A stretch of 64,000 nucleotides of DNA, from contig OY365809.1 of assembly GCA_959347315.1 (NCBI GenBank), positions 7,170,853 through 7,234,852 on the forward strand, in the 5' to 3' direction. The stretch comes from Bimastos eiseni (lineage: Eukaryota > Annelida > Clitellata > Crassiclitellata > Lumbricidae). The notes beneath the pieces are model-generated. The model was given only the letters and a program-made list of their open reading frames with translations. It had not been told where the DNA came from and did not search any database. How positions within the stretch are numbered: position 1 is the stretch's first letter; each line of letters begins with the position of its first letter. This document shows, piece after piece, positions 60,560 to 64,000 of this stretch. Made by a program: the position numbers and the translations under genes.

Positions 60560-62390
60560 ATTAGGTTTCCATCAGTAAGACAATACATGGTATATAGGGA
60601 AAAGTGGAACAAATTTTAAAGGCTGATGTTTATCTATAAGCCTCGTTATCATCATAAATTTGGCACAAAATTCTCCAAAATTAATTTGTTTAACTATCTA
60701 TTAAATAATTTAAACCAAGGGCTGGAAAGTCTAACCAACCTTATTTCAATTTACCTTTATTTTTAGCAAGCATTTTTAGATTCAAGCAAATCAGGCTGAA
60801 TTGTTTTCTCACTGATCACTGCCAAACTATTCGAAGTAAAGGAGTATGTTTCAATTGCTTCTGTCACCTAATCATCAACACAAAATGCCTACTAAAAATT
60901 AATTATCAACCTAATTAAGGAACTGGTATCAAGCTGTAATTAACCTCTAAGCTTGTGAATGTTTTAATTAAGAAAAACACGCATCAGAGTTGGGGGCCCA
61001 GTGCAAGTGATCTTAAAAGAAAACACTAGGTTTTCAATTTCTTATTGAGGACCATTGAAACCAACAACAATAGACTTTTGCAAGCCACCTTCCTACTCCA
61101 CCATCAGCTTTGAATTTTGGTCTACGTAAATCTGTAAATTCTGTATATGTATACGTCTGCCTATCTGTCTGTATGTCTGCATGTATGTACTTGTGTACCT
61201 AAGCACAGCACAATCAGTACCTACCCTTGCCATTGGTGTAGAAATTTCCTGCTCAACGGGTTCAAGAAACCGGAATTCCAATCATTTAGAGACTCTGAGG
61301 TTTGGTTGTAGGTATAAAGTCTTTGGGAGCATTGAGCTGTAGTCAAATAACTGCATGACCGGATATTATTAGACGGACGCCGATTGGGTGGGACAGGGTA
61401 ACTGAACCGGAGTCCCCCTAGCCCCATGCGAATACTCCCCAAATAATAGTCCTGCATACAACGTTTTCAATGTGTTGTAAATGCTTCGTTTGCAATGGGA
61501 TGATTCACGTGTTGTATTCCAACTGGATGGGCGTCTTGAGACTGAAAATCTAAAAGACTCCACTCATTAGGATTAGGATTAGATCTAAGCTGAACAAGGA
61601 TACTGGTTGTCAGCTCCAACTATACACACGCGATGTCTTCTTTTCCACTTTTCTTCAGCGCGTATATATATATATATATATAAATATATAAGACTGTATG
61701 TGTTGGCAGTTAAGTCAACGCTTTGCTTATAATGGAAAACCGACGACCAATTTATATTAGTATCATTTAGTTGCGCCGAATCCAATTGCCCCTCACAGCA
61801 AAAGACAGCGTGGTGCACACCTTCACCGGCACTAGTTTTGACCACTGCAACAGCCTGCTGGTTGACGTGCAGAAGGGGCTCTTGAGGAAACTTAGCATTA
61901 AAATCATCTGACTCTTAGACCAATCGCTGTTTCTGTTTCTCATCTTGATTTCCTGTTTCCACTCTAAGAGTCAAAGCATTGGATGCTTATATCCCGGCAG
62001 TGTCAGGTAGTCACTGGTTCCGTGGCATTCCAGCAATTCCATGTTGATGCGCCAGCATATATAAAGTCCGTGGAAACTAACCAGAAATGTCTTGAATCTC
62101 GGAAACCTCAATCCATCTCCAACACTCATCAAATAATGTTTGGCATCAACAATCACCAGTGGTAACAAAACCAACCCAGAATCCATTTGCTGATGGGCAG
62201 TAAACGAAAGCACACCCAGTCACCCACACTGTAGTATCTGCAGCCAACACTAGTGGCTGGTATATAGCTATAGACAAGTTAATATTGGGCCACTGTGGGC
62301 TTGTTCTTGCCTCAGTCGGCAATTTTGATAAGTCTCAATTGAGGCAAGTGAACGAGTGCACTACTACCAGACATTGAGATTCTGCGCTTT
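60560..62390. other. No gene recognised
   Basis: AT-rich DNA with one AT microsatellite. No ephrin signal-peptide exon could be identified here. Confidence 0.5.
61660..61692. repeat. (AT)n microsatellite
   Basis: AT dinucleotide run. Confidence 0.95.
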
Positions 62391-62399
62391 CATATTTAA

Positions 62400-62466
62400 G
62401 AGAGAGATAGACAGGCAGTGAGAGAAACAAAGACAGTGACAGATAGATCGACAGACAGAGAGAGAG

Positions 62467-62505
<39 letters not shown>

Positions 62506-62612
62506 AAGTAAGAAAGAAAGAAAGAAAGAGAGAGAGAAAGTAAGAAAGAAAGAAAGAAAGAGAGAGAGATTGACACAAAGAGTGACAGAGGGGAAAGAGA
62601 GAGAGAGAGCCA
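62400..62612. repeat. (GA)n/(GAAA)n with higher-order duplication
   Basis: GA and GAAA runs; a block of about 44 bp containing AAAGTAAGAAAGAAAGAAAG occurs twice in tandem (about 62501-62570). Confidence 0.95.
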
Positions 62613-63214
62613 AAGCGGAGAGAGCCGGAAGTTCCATCGGCAAAGATCTGACGATAGCAGATAAAACATAGACCTTAAATCAAGACCAGAAAGTCAGCTT
62701 AAATCTCATCCAGAGATTTTTGGAAGTCCCGCAGAGCCCACAGGTTATGGTCATTGGGGCTTTGATGAGGGTTAGACCATCTGGTACCCTATTCCCAGGT
62801 AAGACAAGAGGTCAGAAGAGTTCAAGAGTGGCCCTAAGTCAGCCGAGGAACCTGGAACACCCTGCAGGGCGGTGGGTCGGTGGGTCGTCGTGGCAGGGGC
62901 CTCCTGACGTAGTTAGACCAGGCATACGGTTACAATCTAAACAATCTCTATATCCGTTGTAGCTCCGTGGCCTCTGGTACCAAACGCAGACACCATAATG
63001 CATCAACTTATTCTATAGCATCCGCATCAATACCATCACCAGCATCCATCCTCCTGCTCAGCCTCTGGACCCGTCAGATGGCCCAAGACACGTTGTTTCC
63101 TCTCATAGATTGTCTTGGAATTTGAACTGTCTTCTTCTCTGTCGCTTTCTATCGTGTCTTAGTGTCCACCAGTCTAACTCCCATCCCATCTCCCAGATCT
63201 GCCTAACTCCCACA

Positions 63215-63410
63215 ACTCTGTGACTCCTGTCTCTCACTCCATCTGTTTGTCTGTGACTCCTGTCTCTCACTCCATCTGCCTGTCTGTATCTCTGTCTCTC
63301 ACTCTGTCAAGATCTGTCTGTCTGTTTCCCTGTCTGTGTGTCTCTCTTGCTCCATCTCTCTGTCTGTATGTCTGTCTCTGTCTGTCTGTCTCTCCTGCCC
63401 CACTTGACTT
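63215..63410. repeat. (TGTC)n and TCTC-rich microsatellite
   Basis: CTGTCTGT and TCTCACTCCATCTG words. An imperfect 35-bp duplication (TGACTCCTGTCTCTCACTCC) occurs at about 63221 and 63251. Confidence 0.9.
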
Positions 63411-63429
63411 CCAGATTCCCAAGTGTCCC

Positions 63430-64000
63430 ACTTGATTCAGCTGCGAAACCTTCTGTCTCCTGTGGTCTCCATTACATCAATCTTAATGTGATGTACTACA
63501 GGATTCGTAATTGTGCCCCACCCTGATATATCTATTGTGATATACACTGTGTCCCGACGAAAAGTAGACCCTTAAACGTTTGTCAGAAACTGCTTGAAGA
63601 TTAGACTTACATAAATGAAGTTATATTTGCTGTATCCCACATCATTTAATTTCATTTTCGAATAAATTTGCAAAGTTTGGCTCAAACTGATGCAGCATAA
63701 GCAAAGAAATTGAATAAGTTAGCGTATACCTGGTAAAATTCAAAGTTTCCAACACAGATCCTTACTATATCATATGCTGTCGACGATATTATCACGTGTT
63801 GTTTTGGCGTAAAAGATAAAGAAACATGGCATTTACAAAATAAGAAAAATTTACCTAGGTTAATAATTGTGGCAATAAAAAGGTTATGGAGCAAAACGCT
63901 TTGTGAATGAACTTCTGAACGGAAGCTGATATCTGTTGTCTTTGAATAAACTGCTGAAGAAGATCGATGAAACCGGAACAGTGGACTGGAAACCCGGCAG
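63430..64000. other. No gene recognised
   Basis: A minus-strand frame near 63894 starts MLHNLFIATIINL and meets a GTAAAT donor, but in the wrong phase for the known ephrin exon. No other signal was seen. Confidence 0.45.

Noticed and set aside
62335..62669. Leu/Ser-rich frames of about 100 codons
   Set aside because: Translation of the (GA)n/(GAAA)n repeat.
1..64000. Viral or endogenous retroviral genes, toxin genes
   Set aside because: No gag, pol, env or toxin-like domain was recognised in any frame; reverse transcriptase traces are only non-LTR C-terminal remnants.

Overview
This window is animal nuclear DNA. It is AT-rich, has long introns with GT..AG splice sites, and carries many di-, tri- and tetranucleotide microsatellites, tRNA-derived SINE-like heads, LINE 3' relics and hAT-type DNA transposons. 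Both genes I can identify are metazoan: an NF-kappa-B-inhibitor-like-1 gene and an ephrin. I see no operons, bacterial genes, CRISPR array or viral genes. The organism is probably a marine invertebrate; an echinoderm or other invertebrate deuterostome is my guess, but the sequence alone does not settle it.

Layout. 1-29.6 kb has no recognisable gene. It holds a striking 6 x 51-bp minisatellite (1748-2053), SINE/LINE fragments, two complete non-autonomous hAT elements with target-site duplications (17217-17751 and 19533-19911), a head-to-head inverted pair of short interspersed repeats (about 11905-12500) and a CpG-rich island (20400-20720). 29.67-33.62 kb is an NFKBIL1 orthologue on the minus strand. 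I rebuilt it as five coding exons, phase-consistent throughout, giving 395 residues; human NFKBIL1 is 381. 34.4-34.9 kb is its likely promoter side, and 35.5-36.9 kb is dense in the palindrome AGGCCT. 37.85-47.75 kb is an ephrin gene on the minus strand. Five exons covering most of the receptor-binding domain, a Ser/Thr-rich stalk and the C-terminus were rebuilt with matching phases and all four conserved cysteines. The signal-peptide exon was not found securely; a weak candidate lies at 54.8 kb. 48-64 kb is otherwise repeat-rich and includes a complete 1142-bp hAT-like element (58351-59492) and a LINE 3' end (51.45-51.8 kb).

The two genes are in tandem, ephrin upstream, both transcribed leftward. 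Nothing shows that they act together: ephrin is a contact-dependent Eph-receptor ligand at the cell surface, while NFKBIL1-family proteins are nuclear. The best leads are the tandem repeat that includes the splice acceptor of an ephrin exon, the AP-1-motif minisatellite and the newly delimited hAT elements. I found no clearly new biological system.
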